DNA of 64,000 nt from assembly GCF_907177275.1 (NCBI RefSeq), contig NZ_CAJSLV010000048.1, forward strand, positions 375,781 to 439,780, read 5' to 3'. Positions 16,845-28,819 of the stretch are shown here, piece after piece. How positions within the stretch are numbered: the first letter of the stretch is position 1; each line of letters begins with the position of its first letter. Below the pieces are notes generated by a model, which saw nothing but the letters and a program-made list of their open reading frames with translations, had not been told where the DNA came from and did no database searches. The translations under genes and the position numbers were made by a program. Origin of the DNA: Actinacidiphila cocklensis. Its GTDB lineage: Bacteria > Actinomycetota > Actinomycetes > Streptomycetales > Streptomycetaceae.

Positions 16845-18251
16845 TCACCCGCCGGGGAGTACGGCGGGCTTGGCCGGGGTGTACAGCCAGGTCTGGAAGA
16901 AGCCGCCCAGGTCCTGGCCCGACAGGTGCTCGGCCAGCGTGCGGAATTCGGCGATGGTGCCGTTGCCGTAGCGGTGCTGGGCCGGCCAGGCCTTGAGCAG
17001 GGCGCGGAAGGCGTGGTCGCCGATGGTGGTGCGGAGCGCCTGGATGGCGACCGCGCCCCGGTCGTAGACGGCGTCGTCGAACTGCTTGGCCGGTCCCGGG
17101 TCGCCCGGCTCGACGGTCCAGAACGGGTCGTCGGCGGGGTAGGCGTCGTAGGTCTGCCGGGCGATCTGCTGGACCGTCCCCTTGCCCTGGTGCTCGGCCC
17201 ACAGCCAGCTGCCGTAGGTGGCGAAGCCCTCGTTCAGCCAGATGTCGGACCAGCGGGCGAGCGAGACGTCGTCGCCCCACCACTGGTGGGACAGCTCGTG
17301 CGCGACGGTGCCGATGCCGTCGGTGGTGGCGAAGACCGCGGGGCTGTAGAAGACCCGGGTCTGCGCTTCGAGGGAGAAGTGCGTGGGCACGTCGGGGACG
17401 TAGCCGCCGGCCGCGTCGAACGGGTAGGGGCCGAACCAGCCGCTGAGGAAGTCGATGATCTCAGCCGTGCGCTCGACGCCGGCCCGCGCGTTGGCGGCGG
17501 TGGCCGCGGGCAGGCCGGAGCTGTAGGCGTTGATGACGGGTACACCGGCACGGGTGCGGCTGCGGGTGATGTCGAAGTGGCCCAGCGCGAGCGTGGCCAG
17601 ATACGTGGCCTGCGGCTTGTCCTGGCGCCAGTGGTAGCCGGTCCAACCGTTCGCGGTGTGCTGGGAGACCAGCAGGCCGTTGCTGATCGCCTGCTCGCCG
17701 GCCGGGACCCGCACGTCGACGTCGTAGGTGGCCTTGTCCAGCGGGTGGTCGTTGCTGGGGAACCACCACCAGGCGGACTCGGGCTCGTTGGCGGCCACTC
17801 CGCCGTCCGGTGTGCGCTGCCAGGAGGTGAAGCCGTAGCGCTCGACGCTGGAGGGCACGCCCGAGTAGGTGACGGCGACGGTGATCCGGTGGCCGCGCGG
17901 GATCGGCCGGGCCGGGGTGACGACCAGCTCCTGCTCGCCGCTGGTGGCGAAGGCCGCCGGGCGGCCGTCCACGGTCACCTTGCTGACCGTCAGCGCGAAG
18001 TCCAGGTCGAAGCTGGTCAGGCCCTGGGTTGCGGTGGCCTGCAGGGTCGCGGTGCCGGAGAGCGTGTCGGTGGCGGGCTGGTAGCTGAGGTCGAGGTCGT
18101 AGTGGGAGACGTCGTAACCGCCGTTGCCGTACGTCGGGTAGTACGGGTCGCCGATGCCGGGTGCTCCCGGCCCCGCGTCGGCGGCGGATGCCGGGATCAC
18201 CAGCAGGAAGCCGAGGGCGGCGGCAGCGGGTGCGAGCAGTCTGAGACGCAC
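16845..18251 (-). CDS. Secreted M1-family zinc aminopeptidase
   Basis: 468 residues from GTG 18251, preceded by GGAGG. A signal peptide covers residues 1 to about 25 (LLAPAAAALGFLLVIPASAADA). The zinc-binding HELSH is at 318-322 in VAHELSHQWWGDD and the third ligand is E341 in NEGFATY, the gluzincin arrangement. The M1 exopeptidase GxMEN motif is not obvious, so specificity may differ from PepN; the protein is also much shorter and lacks the C-terminal helical domain. It probably trims extracellular peptides. It stands alone and is divergent from the PP2C phosphatase gene. Confidence 0.9.
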   Translation of the reverse strand: MRLRLLAPAAAALGFLLVIPASAADAGPGAPGIGDPYYPTYGNGGYDVSHYDLDLSYQPATDTLSGTATLQATATQGLTSFDLDFALTVSKVTVDGRPAAFATSGEQELVVTPARPIPRGHRITVAVTYSGVPSSVERYGFTSWQRTPDGGVAANEPESAWWWFPSNDHPLDKATYDVDVRVPAGEQAISNGLLVSQHTANGWTGYHWRQDKPQATYLATLALGHFDITRSRTRAGVPVINAYSSGLPAATAANARAGVERTAEIIDFLSGWFGPYPFDAAGGYVPDVPTHFSLEAQTRVFYSPAVFATTDGIGTVAHELSHQWWGDDVSLARWSDIWLNEGFATYGSWLWAEHQGKGTVQQIARQTYDAYPADDPFWTVEPGDPGPAKQFDDAVYDRGAVAIQALRTTIGDHAFRALLKAWPAQHRYGNGTIAEFRTLAEHLSGQDLGGFFQTWLYTPAKPAVLPGG

Positions 18252-18515
18252 AGGGGTCCTCCAGCGCGGGGCGGTCCGCCCCATGGGTGGCAGGTACACG
18301 ACGACCCTAGAAAGTTCCGGCCGCCACAGCCACCCCGCGGCCCCCGTCTGTCGCAGAAACTTCACCCCGCGCAACACTCCGCCGCGGCAGCACCGGTGCG
18401 GCATCACCGGTGCGTCCCGGGAACACCGCGGCCCGCCGGCCCGTTCCCCCACGGACGGAGTGGATCACCCCGGCGAGCGGCTGACGCCACGGGTGCGGGC
18501 GGATAGGTTCACCAT

Positions 18516-19673
18516 GTGAAGATTGTCTGGCTGACCAGAACCCTCCAGCGGGTGGAGGGGGAGTATCTGGCGCGCTTGGGCCTGTCGCTGCCGCTGGCGT
18601 CCATCGGCATCGTCATCGCCGCGGACCTGATCGCGGGCCGGGACCACTTCCTCACCCCCGGCATCGTGGTGGCGCCGCCGCTCGCCGCGATCACCGTCAC
18701 CTGGCGCAAAACCCTCTTCATCGGGGTGCTCGGGCTTTTCGTGCAGGCCGCGCTGGCCCCCTACGACGGCATCACCGACATCCCCGACCACGACGTCTTC
18801 TTCGGGCAGGCCTTCGCCTACGCCCTGGTCACCCTCTTCAGCGTGTACATCGCCTGGCGGCGGGAGACCGGGGCCAAGGCCTTCACCGCGATCGCCTCGG
18901 TCGCCGAGGCCGCCCAGCACGCCCTGATGCGCCCGCCGGACCCGCGCGTCGGCGGCGTACGGCTCGCCGTGCGCTACGTCTCGGCCGCCGACGCCGCGCA
19001 GATCGGCGGCGACCTCTACGCGGTGATCGAGACCCCGCACGGCGTAAGGGCGCTGATCGGCGACGTCCGCGGCAAGGGGCTCGCCGCGGTGCAGACCTCT
19101 GCGGTGGTGCTCGGCGCGTTCCGGGAGGCGGCGTTCGACGAGGGCGGGCTCGACACGGTCGCCCGCCGCGTCGACACCAGCGTCGGGCGGCACGTCACCA
19201 CCGGGGACTTCATCACCGCGCTCTTCGCGCAGTTCGACGACCCCGGCAGCGTCGAGCTGCTGCACTACGGCCATGTCGCTCCGCTGCGGGTCTCGCGGGA
19301 CGGCGCGGTCCAGACGCTCGACCCCGCCGAGCCGTGGGTGCCGCTCGGCCTGGCCGACCTCGTGTCCGGCGGCCCCACGGCGTGGCGCGTGCCGATGCTG
19401 CCGGGGGACGTCCTGGTGCTCTGCACCGACGGGGTGATCGAGGCCCGCAGCCCGCTCGACGGCACGTTCTACCCGCTCACCGAACGGGTCGGCCCGCTCA
19501 TCGCCGGCGCGGGCACCGATCTCGACGCGGCGGTCGAACGGGTCTACGGCGACCTCCTCCGGCACGCCGGCGGCTCCCTCTCCGACGACGTCGTCCTCCT
19601 CCTCCTCTCCCCCCAGCCCAGCGCCCTCCCGGCCCACCCCCAGGAGCCGCCCCTCCCGGGGCACGTCGTGTAA
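18516..19673 (+). CDS. Membrane-anchored PP2C/SpoIIE-type serine phosphatase
   Basis: 385 residues from GTG 18516. Three to four hydrophobic segments at the N-terminus (about 20-110, for example LSLPLASIGIVIAADLIAG) anchor it in the membrane. The rest is a SpoIIE/RsbU PP2C domain: SAADAAQIGGDLYAV and IGDVRGKGLAAVQTSAVVLG with the metal-binding aspartates, then TDGVIEARSP and the final SLSDDVVLLLL. Such phosphatases act on anti-sigma-factor antagonists in partner-switch pathways. No GAF or PAS sensor is fused, so the membrane part may sense the signal. The 264-bp divergent gap before it holds no gene. Confidence 0.92.
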   Translation: MKIVWLTRTLQRVEGEYLARLGLSLPLASIGIVIAADLIAGRDHFLTPGIVVAPPLAAITVTWRKTLFIGVLGLFVQAALAPYDGITDIPDHDVFFGQAFAYALVTLFSVYIAWRRETGAKAFTAIASVAEAAQHALMRPPDPRVGGVRLAVRYVSAADAAQIGGDLYAVIETPHGVRALIGDVRGKGLAAVQTSAVVLGAFREAAFDEGGLDTVARRVDTSVGRHVTTGDFITALFAQFDDPGSVELLHYGHVAPLRVSRDGAVQTLDPAEPWVPLGLADLVSGGPTAWRVPMLPGDVLVLCTDGVIEARSPLDGTFYPLTERVGPLIAGAGTDLDAAVERVYGDLLRHAGGSLSDDVVLLLLSPQPSALPAHPQEPPLPGHVV

Positions 19674-19937
19674 TTGCCCCTTGCGGTGGGCTCGCATCTC
19701 CCGGTGCGCTGTGGCTTGTCGCGCAGTCCGCCCCCAGAGCTTCGCCTGGGGGTACCCCCAGCGCCGCCTGAAGAACGTCACCCTCTCCGCAGAGGGCAAG
19801 CCCCTGCCAGGGACGAACGCTGTACGCAGGAGGACGCAGGCCAAAGGGGCGCTGCGGGGCGCGCGCAACCCCCCGCCCGGGGAAGGTCCCGGAGCCGGGG
19901 GAAGGGGCAGCCCGGGGGGGCACCCGGGAACACCGCG
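19674..19937. repeat. Intergenic repeat cluster between convergent genes
   Basis: It holds the same modules as 2079-2562: TTGCGGTGGGCTCGCATCT, GCGCAGTCCGCCCCCAGAGC followed by TTCGCCTGGGGGTACC, and a variant CCCTCTCCGCAGAGGG core. It lies between the convergent PP2C and dehydrogenase genes and probably ends both transcripts. No gene was found. Confidence 0.7.
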
Positions 19938-22880
<2,943 letters not shown>

Positions 22881-23112
22881 CGGGACCTCCTCGGCGGCGG
22901 TCCCCCGGGGGCGGGGGGCCAGACCTGGCGGAGAAACATACCGTTCGCCAACCTATGCCCCCGTACGTGGCGGTGCGCGGTACTCCGCCTCCCGGCCCAG
23001 GTCCGCCCGCCGCTCCCGGGCGATCTTCTCCGACCTGCGACGGACGCGAAAGCCGCCGGTCACCGGCAATACTTCACGGCAGGAGCCGGTCCGACGGGGG
23101 AAGGGGAACGGT

Positions 23113-23850
23113 GTGCACGGTGATCTGCCGGACGGGTCAACAGCGGGAGGGGGGCTGCTGGCCGACACCCTGGTCGAGCTGGCCGACACCCTCGGCGATG
23201 AGAGCGAGCCCGACGCACCTTTGCGCCGGCTCGCCGGCCGTACGGTACGGCTCACCGGCGTCGCCGCGGCCGCGCTGCTGCTCGCCGACGAAGGCGGCGA
23301 CATCCGGGTGATCAGCGCGTCCTGCGAGCCGGCGCGGCTGCTCAGCGCGGCGGGGCCGGGGCCTGACTGCTACCGCAGCGGTACGGACGTCGGCGTGGCC
23401 GACCTGGGGCGTGCCCGTGAGCCGCTGCCGCGGGACTTCGCCCGGCGGGCGCGGGCCAGCGGCTACGCCGCGGTCTTCGCCGTACCCGTGCGGCACCGCA
23501 AGGAGGTGCTGGGCGCGCTCGTCCTCTACCGCGCCACGCCGGGCCTGCCGCCGGCCCACTCCGTGGCGGTCACCCGCTCGCTCGCGGACGCCGCGGCCAT
23601 CGGGGTGCTCCAGCGGCGGACCCGCCGCCACCATCAGCGCCTGGCGGCGCAGTTGCAGACGGCGCTGGACTCGCGGATTCCCGTCGAGCAGGTCAAGGGC
23701 GTGCTCGCCGAGCGCTGGCACGTCAGCGTCGACGACGCGTTCGCCCTCCTGCGGGCGCACGCCCGCGCCCACCAGATCCGCGTTGCGGATCTGGCCACGG
23801 CCATCCTCGCCGGCACGACCACACTTCCCCGGCCGGGGGCTCCCACCTGA
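23113..23850 (+). CDS. GAF-ANTAR domain regulator (putative RNA-binding antiterminator)
   Basis: 245 residues from GTG 23113 with AAGGGGA upstream; an open frame from 22735 overlaps the divergent gene and is rejected. An N-terminal GAF domain (about 15-165) is followed by an ANTAR domain (175-235) with the expected LDSRIPVEQVKGVLAERW and FALLRAHARAHQIRVADLA segments. ANTAR domains bind paired RNA stem-loops and prevent termination. In actinomycetes such proteins respond to small ligands or stress through GAF. No adjacent target is obvious. It is divergent from the FAD dehydrogenase. Confidence 0.92.
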   Translation: MHGDLPDGSTAGGGLLADTLVELADTLGDESEPDAPLRRLAGRTVRLTGVAAAALLLADEGGDIRVISASCEPARLLSAAGPGPDCYRSGTDVGVADLGRAREPLPRDFARRARASGYAAVFAVPVRHRKEVLGALVLYRATPGLPPAHSVAVTRSLADAAAIGVLQRRTRRHHQRLAAQLQTALDSRIPVEQVKGVLAERWHVSVDDAFALLRAHARAHQIRVADLATAILAGTTTLPRPGAPT

Positions 23851-24178
23851 CCGCCCCCTGCGGTGACTTCGCTTCCGCGCACTTCCCCGCGCCCCGTCAG
23901 GTCCTGCCCCCTGCGGTGGGCTCGCATCTTTCGGTGCGTCACGGCTGAGCGCGCAGTTCCCCGCGCCCCTGATGGCTTGCCCTCTGCGCAGAGGGTGACC
24001 GTTTTTCAGGGGCGCGGGGAACTGCGCGACAAGCCACGACGGCGCCGCAGGCAAGCAACCCACCGCACGGGGCAGCACCCAAAGGGGCGCGAGGAACTGC
24101 GCGAACGGCCACCGCGGCGGGGAGGAAGCGACGCCCCGGCAAGGGGCACCCCACCCCCGAAGGCCGAGCGCCAGCGGC
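23851..24178. repeat. Intergenic repeat with 22-bp-armed giant hairpin
   Basis: This 328-bp gap between convergent genes holds the best copy of the repeat. Perfect 22-base inverted arms (GCGCAGTTCCCCGCGCCCCT plus GA at 23951-23972; complement at 24006-24027) flank a 33-base centre containing the 16-bp palindrome CCCTCTGCGCAGAGGG (23980-23995). Further partial modules (GGGGCGCGAGGAACTGCGCG) follow to about 24110. It is a likely bidirectional terminator. No gene was found. Confidence 0.8.
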
Positions 24179-24853
24179 TCAGCTCGGGTGGGACCCCGTG
24201 AGCGCGGCGAAGACCACCACGTTCGCCGAGTACGCCTGCGCGTCCTTGTCGAAAGCCCCACCGCAGGTGATGAGGCGCAGCTCGGGCCGCCCCGCCGACC
24301 CGTAGACGCGCGTCGCGTCGAAGTGCGCCTTCTCGATGACCTCGACCGCCTCGACGGAGAACTCCGCGACCGTCCCGTCGTCGCGGGCGACTTCCACCAG
24401 CGCCCCGCGCTGGACCGTGCTGAGGCCGTAGAAGACCGCGGCCCGCGTCTCGGTGTCGACGTGGCCGACGATGATCGCCGCGCCCGCCGCGCCCGGCGGA
24501 GGCCCGTCGCGGTACCAGCCGGCGACGTCGGGCGTGGAGTAAGGGGGCGGGTCCACCGCCCCGTCCTTCAGCCCGCGGCCGACGAGCTCGGCGTGGATGC
24601 CGACCGACGGGATGTCGATCCGCAGCGGCACGGCGTCGTGCAGCGGCACGTGGGGCGCGTACACCTGCGCGGGCCGGTCCGCGGCCGCCGCAGCAGAGAG
24701 GGCGCGGGCGCCGGGTGGCGGCGCGGGGGCGGTGGGACCGCCGTGCCCGAGCAGCCACGCGGCCAGCAGGACCAGGCCGACCACGACGGCCGCCCAGGTC
24801 CTGCCGGAGTCGGTACCGCCACCGGTACCGGAGTCGTCCGCCCCCACCGCCAT
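24179..24853 (-). CDS. Class F sortase
   Basis: 224 residues from ATG 24853, five bases after the preceding stop. One N-terminal membrane segment (about 19-36, AAVVVGLVLLAAWLLGHGG) and a Pro/Ala linker precede the sortase barrel. Catalytic residues are visible: H131 in IIVGHVDT and C197 in LRLITCGGA; the usual arginine lies further downstream or is replaced. Class F sortases are a poorly understood actinobacterial group that join proteins with LPxTG-like signals to the cell wall. The upstream gene encodes a small secreted protein with an LLVTG-hydrophobic-RRR tail, a likely substrate. Confidence 0.9.
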   Translation of the reverse strand: MAVGADDSGTGGGTDSGRTWAAVVVGLVLLAAWLLGHGGPTAPAPPPGARALSAAAAADRPAQVYAPHVPLHDAVPLRIDIPSVGIHAELVGRGLKDGAVDPPPYSTPDVAGWYRDGPPPGAAGAAIIVGHVDTETRAAVFYGLSTVQRGALVEVARDDGTVAEFSVEAVEVIEKAHFDATRVYGSAGRPELRLITCGGAFDKDAQAYSANVVVFAALTGSHPS

Positions 24854-24858
24854 GCCGG

Positions 24859-25467
24859 TCAGCCGCGGGCGGCGGCGCGGCGGCGGTGGATCACCAGGCC
24901 GGCCAGGCCGGCCGCCGCGACACCGCCGGTGACCAGCAGCGGCCCGGTGCTGGTGCCTGCGGCCGCCGGACCCGCGGCGAGCTGCGCGGTGCCGCCGCCG
25001 CCGGCCGGGACCGGGGCGACCGGGACCAGCGGGGTGCTGCCCGAGGTCACGGTGACGGTCGCGGAGGCGGAGCTGGTGGAGCCGTTGCACTCGACGGAGA
25101 CGGTGTAGGAGCCGTCGACCGCGTCGGACTTGATGAAGGCCGTACCGTCCCACCCGTCGGAGCCGTCACCCGACGGCGACAGGGTGACCGCGTCGACGAA
25201 GACCTCGGCGCTGGCCTTGGCACTGGCACCGGACTTGCAGGAGGCCTTGAGGTGCAGGCTCACCACCCCGCCGGGGGCGACGGTGGTCGGCGAGACGTCC
25301 ATGCCGGAGCTGGACGAGGACGACGACGAGGACGACGAGGAGGAAGAGGACGATCCGCCGCCCCCCTCGTCGGCGAGTGCCTGCTTCGGCAACCCGGTCA
25401 CCCCGCCGACGGCGAGGACGCCGAGGGCACCGGCCGCGGCGATGACGGGCAGTTTCAGACCAAACAT
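24859..25467 (-). CDS. Secreted poly-Ser surface protein with sortase-like C-terminal signal
   Basis: 202 residues, ATG 25467 after GGAGG. Order: signal peptide (1 to about 31), a run of about sixteen serines after GGGG (36-54), an Ig-like domain (55-145) with two cysteines (SCKSG and VECNGS) that could pair, an Ala/Gly/Pro linker, then LLVTG, a hydrophobic stretch (GVAAAGLAGLVIH) and RRR. The tail has the plan of a cell-wall sorting signal with LLVTG in place of LPxTG. It is probably the substrate of the class F sortase encoded just downstream. Ligand or adhesive role unknown. Confidence 0.85.
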   Translation of the reverse strand: MFGLKLPVIAAAGALGVLAVGGVTGLPKQALADEGGGGSSSSSSSSSSSSSSSSGMDVSPTTVAPGGVVSLHLKASCKSGASAKASAEVFVDAVTLSPSGDGSDGWDGTAFIKSDAVDGSYTVSVECNGSTSSASATVTVTSGSTPLVPVAPVPAGGGGTAQLAAGPAAAGTSTGPLLVTGGVAAAGLAGLVIHRRRAAARG

Positions 25468-25587
25468 GGGGACCTCCGCTCGGCCCGGGGCGGGGACTCG
25501 CGCCCGGTGCTTACGAAGATCCCCGCGACCGGCCCGGCGTGCACGCTCGGTGACCCATCAGGGTGACGTGCCCACTACGGAGTGTGA

Positions 25588-26367
25588 TCAGATTTCTGCG
25601 ACCAGGTCCGCGATGGACTCCACGACCCGGGACGGCTTGAAGGGGTAGCGCTCGATGTCGGGCACGGCGGTGAGCCCGGTGAGCACCAGGAAGGTGGTCA
25701 TGCCGGATTCGAGCCCGGCCAGCACGTCGGTGTCCATCCGGTCGCCGATCATGGCGCTGGTCTCGGAGTGCGCGCCGATCGCGTTGAGCCCGGCCCGCAT
25801 CATCAGCGGGTTGGGCTTGCCGACGAAGTACGGCTCCTGCCCGGTGGCCTTGGTGATCAGCGCGGCGACCGAGCCGGTCGCGGGCAGTACGCCCTCGGGG
25901 GACGGGCCGGTCTCGTCGGGGTTGGTGGCGATGAAGCGCGCGCCGCCGCGGATCAGCCGGATCGCCTTGGTGAGCGCCTCGAAGCTGTACGTCCGGGTCT
26001 CGCCGAGCACCACGTAGTCGGGGTCGACGTCGGTGAGGATGTAGCCGACGTCGTGCAGCGCGGTGGTCAGGCCGGCCTCGCCGATGACGTAGGCGGTGCC
26101 GCCGGGGCGCTGGTCGTCCAGGAACTTCGCGGTGGCCAGCGCCGAGGTCCAGATGTTCGCGACCGGGACGTCGAGGCCCATCCTGGACAGCCGCGCGTGC
26201 AGGTCGCGCGGGGTGTAGATGGAGTTGTTGGTGAGGACGAGGAAGGGCTTGCCCGAGTCCTTGAGGCCCTTGATGAAGGCGTCGGCGCCGGGGATCGGGG
26301 TGCCCTCGTGGATGAGCACGCCGTCCATGTCGGTCAGCCACGAGTCGATGGGCCTGCGGGTCGACAC
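25588..26367 (-). CDS. HAD-superfamily subfamily IIA hydrolase (NagD-like)
   Basis: 259 residues from GTG 26367 with AGGAGA upstream. HAD motifs: DMDGVL near residue 13 (nucleophile and acid aspartates), LTNNS (motif II), GKPNPLMM (motif III lysine), and GDRMDTDVLAGLESGM (motif IV). A IIA cap domain lies between motifs II and III. Family members dephosphorylate nucleoside monophosphates, sugar phosphates or p-nitrophenyl phosphate; the NagD name does not prove a role in GlcNAc use. It is single, with 120 bp to the poly-Ser protein gene. Confidence 0.92.
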   Translation of the reverse strand: MSTRRPIDSWLTDMDGVLIHEGTPIPGADAFIKGLKDSGKPFLVLTNNSIYTPRDLHARLSRMGLDVPVANIWTSALATAKFLDDQRPGGTAYVIGEAGLTTALHDVGYILTDVDPDYVVLGETRTYSFEALTKAIRLIRGGARFIATNPDETGPSPEGVLPATGSVAALITKATGQEPYFVGKPNPLMMRAGLNAIGAHSETSAMIGDRMDTDVLAGLESGMTTFLVLTGLTAVPDIERYPFKPSRVVESIADLVAEI

Positions 26368-26568
26368 CGGTCGGTCTCCTGTCGTCGTGCCTGGGGGTCC
26401 CCCGGACGGAGTCCGGGAAAGGGTCGTACGTCGTACGTCGTCGCCGTACGCCGTGGACCGTACTCCGTACGGGTTCGCACCGCGGCCGGCCGGGCGGCGT
26501 CCGGTGCCCCAGCGTAACCGGGGCCGGGGTGCCCCGCTGCGGGCGTCTCGCGTGCTGGTCGCAGGAGG

Positions 26569-27696
26569 TCAGCCCAGGGCGGCCCGGGCGAAGAGCGGGG
26601 CCAGCGCGAGCAGGGCGGCGCCCTCGGCGACCGCGCGCGGGCCGGCCGCCGCGAGGCCGACCGGGACCGGGCCGAGCGCCGTGCCGACGCCGGCCAGGAA
26701 GGCGCCGGGGTCGGCCAGTACGGTGCGGCCGCCGAGCACGACGCGGTCGATGTCCAGCAGCGCGACCAGGTTCGCGGCGCCCACCCCCAGCAGGCGGGCC
26801 GCGGCCGCGGTGTCGCCGCGGGCGACCGCCGCCAGGCAGAGCGCTTCGAGGCAGCCGCGCTTGCCGCACTTGCAGGGCGGCCCGTCGAGCTGCACCACCT
26901 GGTGCCCGAACTCCCCTGCCCCGGCCCGCCCCCCGCGGTGCAGCCGGCCGCCGAGCACGAGGGCGGCGCCCAGGCCCGTACCGAGGTGCAGGTAGCCGAA
27001 CGAGCCCGCGCCGGGCGCGGTTCGCGGCTCCGCCAGGACGGACAGGGCCGCGGTGTTGGTGTTCTTGTCGACCGCGACGGGCAGGCCGAGCCCGCGGGCC
27101 AGCTCCGTACGCAGCGGGCAGCCGGACCAGTGCGGGAAGCCGGTGACCTCGTGCAGGGTGCCGGTGCGGTGGTCGAGCGGGCCGCGTATCCCGACGCCCA
27201 CGCCGAGCACCGGGGCCGGGGCCAGGGCGACGGCGGCACGCAGCTCGCGCACCATCGCGGCGAGGCCGTCGAGGACCGGCAGCGCGAGGTCGAGCGGCGC
27301 GGCGTGCTCGGCGACCGTGCGCCCGGCGAGGTCGGCCACGACGGCGGTGACCGTCTCGCCGTCCAGGTGCGCCCCGACCGAGCACCGCGCGCCCGCGGCC
27401 AGCCGCAGCTCGGTACGCGGCTTCCCGCCGGTCGACGCGAGCCGCCCGGCCTCCTCCACCAGGCCGTCCGCCCGCAACCGCGCGGTGATCTTGCTGACCG
27501 CCTGCGGCGTCAGCCCCGTCCGTGCGGCCAGCTCCAGCCGGCTGATCCCCCCGGTGCCGCCCCCGGTGGCGGCCTCCCGCAGCAGCCCCAGCACGAGCGC
27601 GGCGTTGTGGCTGCGCAGCCCCGGCAGGTTGACTCCGCCGGCGGGGGCCGCGCCCTCGGTGGGGCGGTCGGGGGGCGGGGGCTGGGGTGGGTTCAC
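26569..27696 (-). CDS. ROK-family transcriptional repressor
   Basis: 375 residues from GTG 27696; the longer frame to 28254 overlaps the divergent gene and is spurious. The N-terminal winged helix (ISRLELAARTGLTPQAVSKI, about 50-70) precedes a ROK domain with GVGVGIRGPLD, an EFGHQVV metal histidine and the zinc site CKCGKRGCLE. ROK repressors sense sugars or sugar phosphates. It is divergent from a Gfo/Idh/MocA oxidoreductase, and a 25-bp inverted repeat lies between the two start codons, so autoregulation plus control of that oxidoreductase is likely. Confidence 0.92.
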   Translation of the reverse strand: MNPPQPPPPDRPTEGAAPAGGVNLPGLRSHNAALVLGLLREAATGGGTGGISRLELAARTGLTPQAVSKITARLRADGLVEEAGRLASTGGKPRTELRLAAGARCSVGAHLDGETVTAVVADLAGRTVAEHAAPLDLALPVLDGLAAMVRELRAAVALAPAPVLGVGVGIRGPLDHRTGTLHEVTGFPHWSGCPLRTELARGLGLPVAVDKNTNTAALSVLAEPRTAPGAGSFGYLHLGTGLGAALVLGGRLHRGGRAGAGEFGHQVVQLDGPPCKCGKRGCLEALCLAAVARGDTAAAARLLGVGAANLVALLDIDRVVLGGRTVLADPGAFLAGVGTALGPVPVGLAAAGPRAVAEGAALLALAPLFARAALG

Positions 27697-27720
27697 CCCG
27701 TCATTGTCTCGCGCGCTTGC

Positions 27721-27745
27721 ACTTTCGCAACAGTGTTGCCAAAGT
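27721..27745. promoter_or_regulatory. ROK repressor operator
   Basis: ACTTTCGCAACA-G-TGTTGCCAAAGT is a 25-bp inverted repeat with one mismatch pair in twelve. It sits in the 55-bp gap between the divergent ROK and Gfo/Idh genes, 6 bp before the oxidoreductase start, so bound repressor would block both. It resembles ROK sites, which often contain a TTTxG...CxAAA core. Confidence 0.75.
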
Positions 27746-27751
27746 GAGGCC

Positions 27752-28819
27752 ATGAGCGCTCCCGGCACCGCCCCCCTACGCGTCGCCCTGGTCGGATACG
27801 GCCCGGCCGGCTCCTTCTTCCACGCCCCGCTGATCGCCGCGGCCCCTGGCCTGGTCCTGGACACCATCGTCACCGGAAACAGCGAACGCCGCGCCCAGGC
27901 CGCCGGCGAGCACCCCGGCGTGGCCTTCGCCGCCACCGCCGACGAGTTGTGGGCGCGTGCCGGCGGGCTGGACCTGGTCGTCCTGGCCTCCCCCAACCGC
28001 ACCCACGTCCCGCTCGCGACCGCCGCACTCCAGGCCGGGCTGCCGGTCGTCGTCGACAAGCCGCTGGCCGCCACGGCCGCCGAGGCCCGCGAGCTGGCCG
28101 CGCTCGCCGAGCAGCGGGAGCTGCTGCTCACCGTCTTCCAGAACCGCCGCTGGGACAGCGACTTCCTGACGCTGCGCGCCCTGCTGGAGCGCCGCGAGCT
28201 CGGTGAGGTCCACCGCTTCGAGTCCCGCTTCGAACGGTGGCGCCCGCAGCCCAAGGGCGGCTGGCGCGAGTCCGGCGACCCGGCCGAGATCGGCGGCCTG
28301 CTCTACGACCTCGGCAGCCACCTCGTCGACCAGGCCCTCACCCTCTTCGGCCCGGCCCGAATGGTCTACGCCGAGTCCGACGTGCGGCGCCCGGGCGCCG
28401 CCGCTGACGACGACGACTTCATCGCGATCACCCACGCCGACGGCGTCCGCTCGCACCTGTGGATGAGCGCCACCGCCTCCCGGCTCGGCCCGCGCTTCCG
28501 GGTGCTCGGCAGCACCGGCGGCTACGTCAGCTACGGCCTCGACTCGCAGGAGGCCGCCCTCCGCGAAGGCCTGCGGCCCGGCGAGGGCGCGGTGTGGGGC
28601 GCGGAACCGGAGTCCGCGTGGGGCACGGCGGGCACCGACGAGAACGTACGGCCCGTACCGTCGCTGCCTGGCGACTACCCCGCCTTCTACGCGGCCGTCG
28701 AGACCGCCCTGCGCGAGGGCACGCCACCGCCGGTCACCGCGCTTGAGGCGGCCGCCGCGATCGCGGTCATCGAGGCGGCCAGGGAGTCCGCCGGCACCGG
28801 ACGGTCGGTGATCCTGTGA
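27752..28819 (+). CDS. Gfo/Idh/MocA-family NAD(P)-dependent oxidoreductase
   Basis: 355 residues, ATG 27752 with GTGAGG upstream. The N-terminal Rossmann fold (VALVGYGPAGSFFHAPL, residues 10-27) and the VDKPLA motif with the catalytic-type lysine are present. The C-terminal domain has GGLLYDLGSHLVDQALTLFG, the conserved histidine region of sugar-acting members. It probably oxidises a sugar, inositol or related polyol. It is the first gene of a pair with the heme-degrading-like protein (GTGA overlap) and is controlled by the adjacent ROK operator. Confidence 0.92.
   Translation: MSAPGTAPLRVALVGYGPAGSFFHAPLIAAAPGLVLDTIVTGNSERRAQAAGEHPGVAFAATADELWARAGGLDLVVLASPNRTHVPLATAALQAGLPVVVDKPLAATAAEARELAALAEQRELLLTVFQNRRWDSDFLTLRALLERRELGEVHRFESRFERWRPQPKGGWRESGDPAEIGGLLYDLGSHLVDQALTLFGPARMVYAESDVRRPGAAADDDDFIAITHADGVRSHLWMSATASRLGPRFRVLGSTGGYVSYGLDSQEAALREGLRPGEGAVWGAEPESAWGTAGTDENVRPVPSLPGDYPAFYAAVETALREGTPPPVTALEAAAAIAVIEAARESAGTGRSVIL

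Noticed and set aside
25310..25365. Simple GAC/GAG-type repeat near the poly-Ser gene
   Set aside because: It is the serine-run coding sequence of the surface protein.
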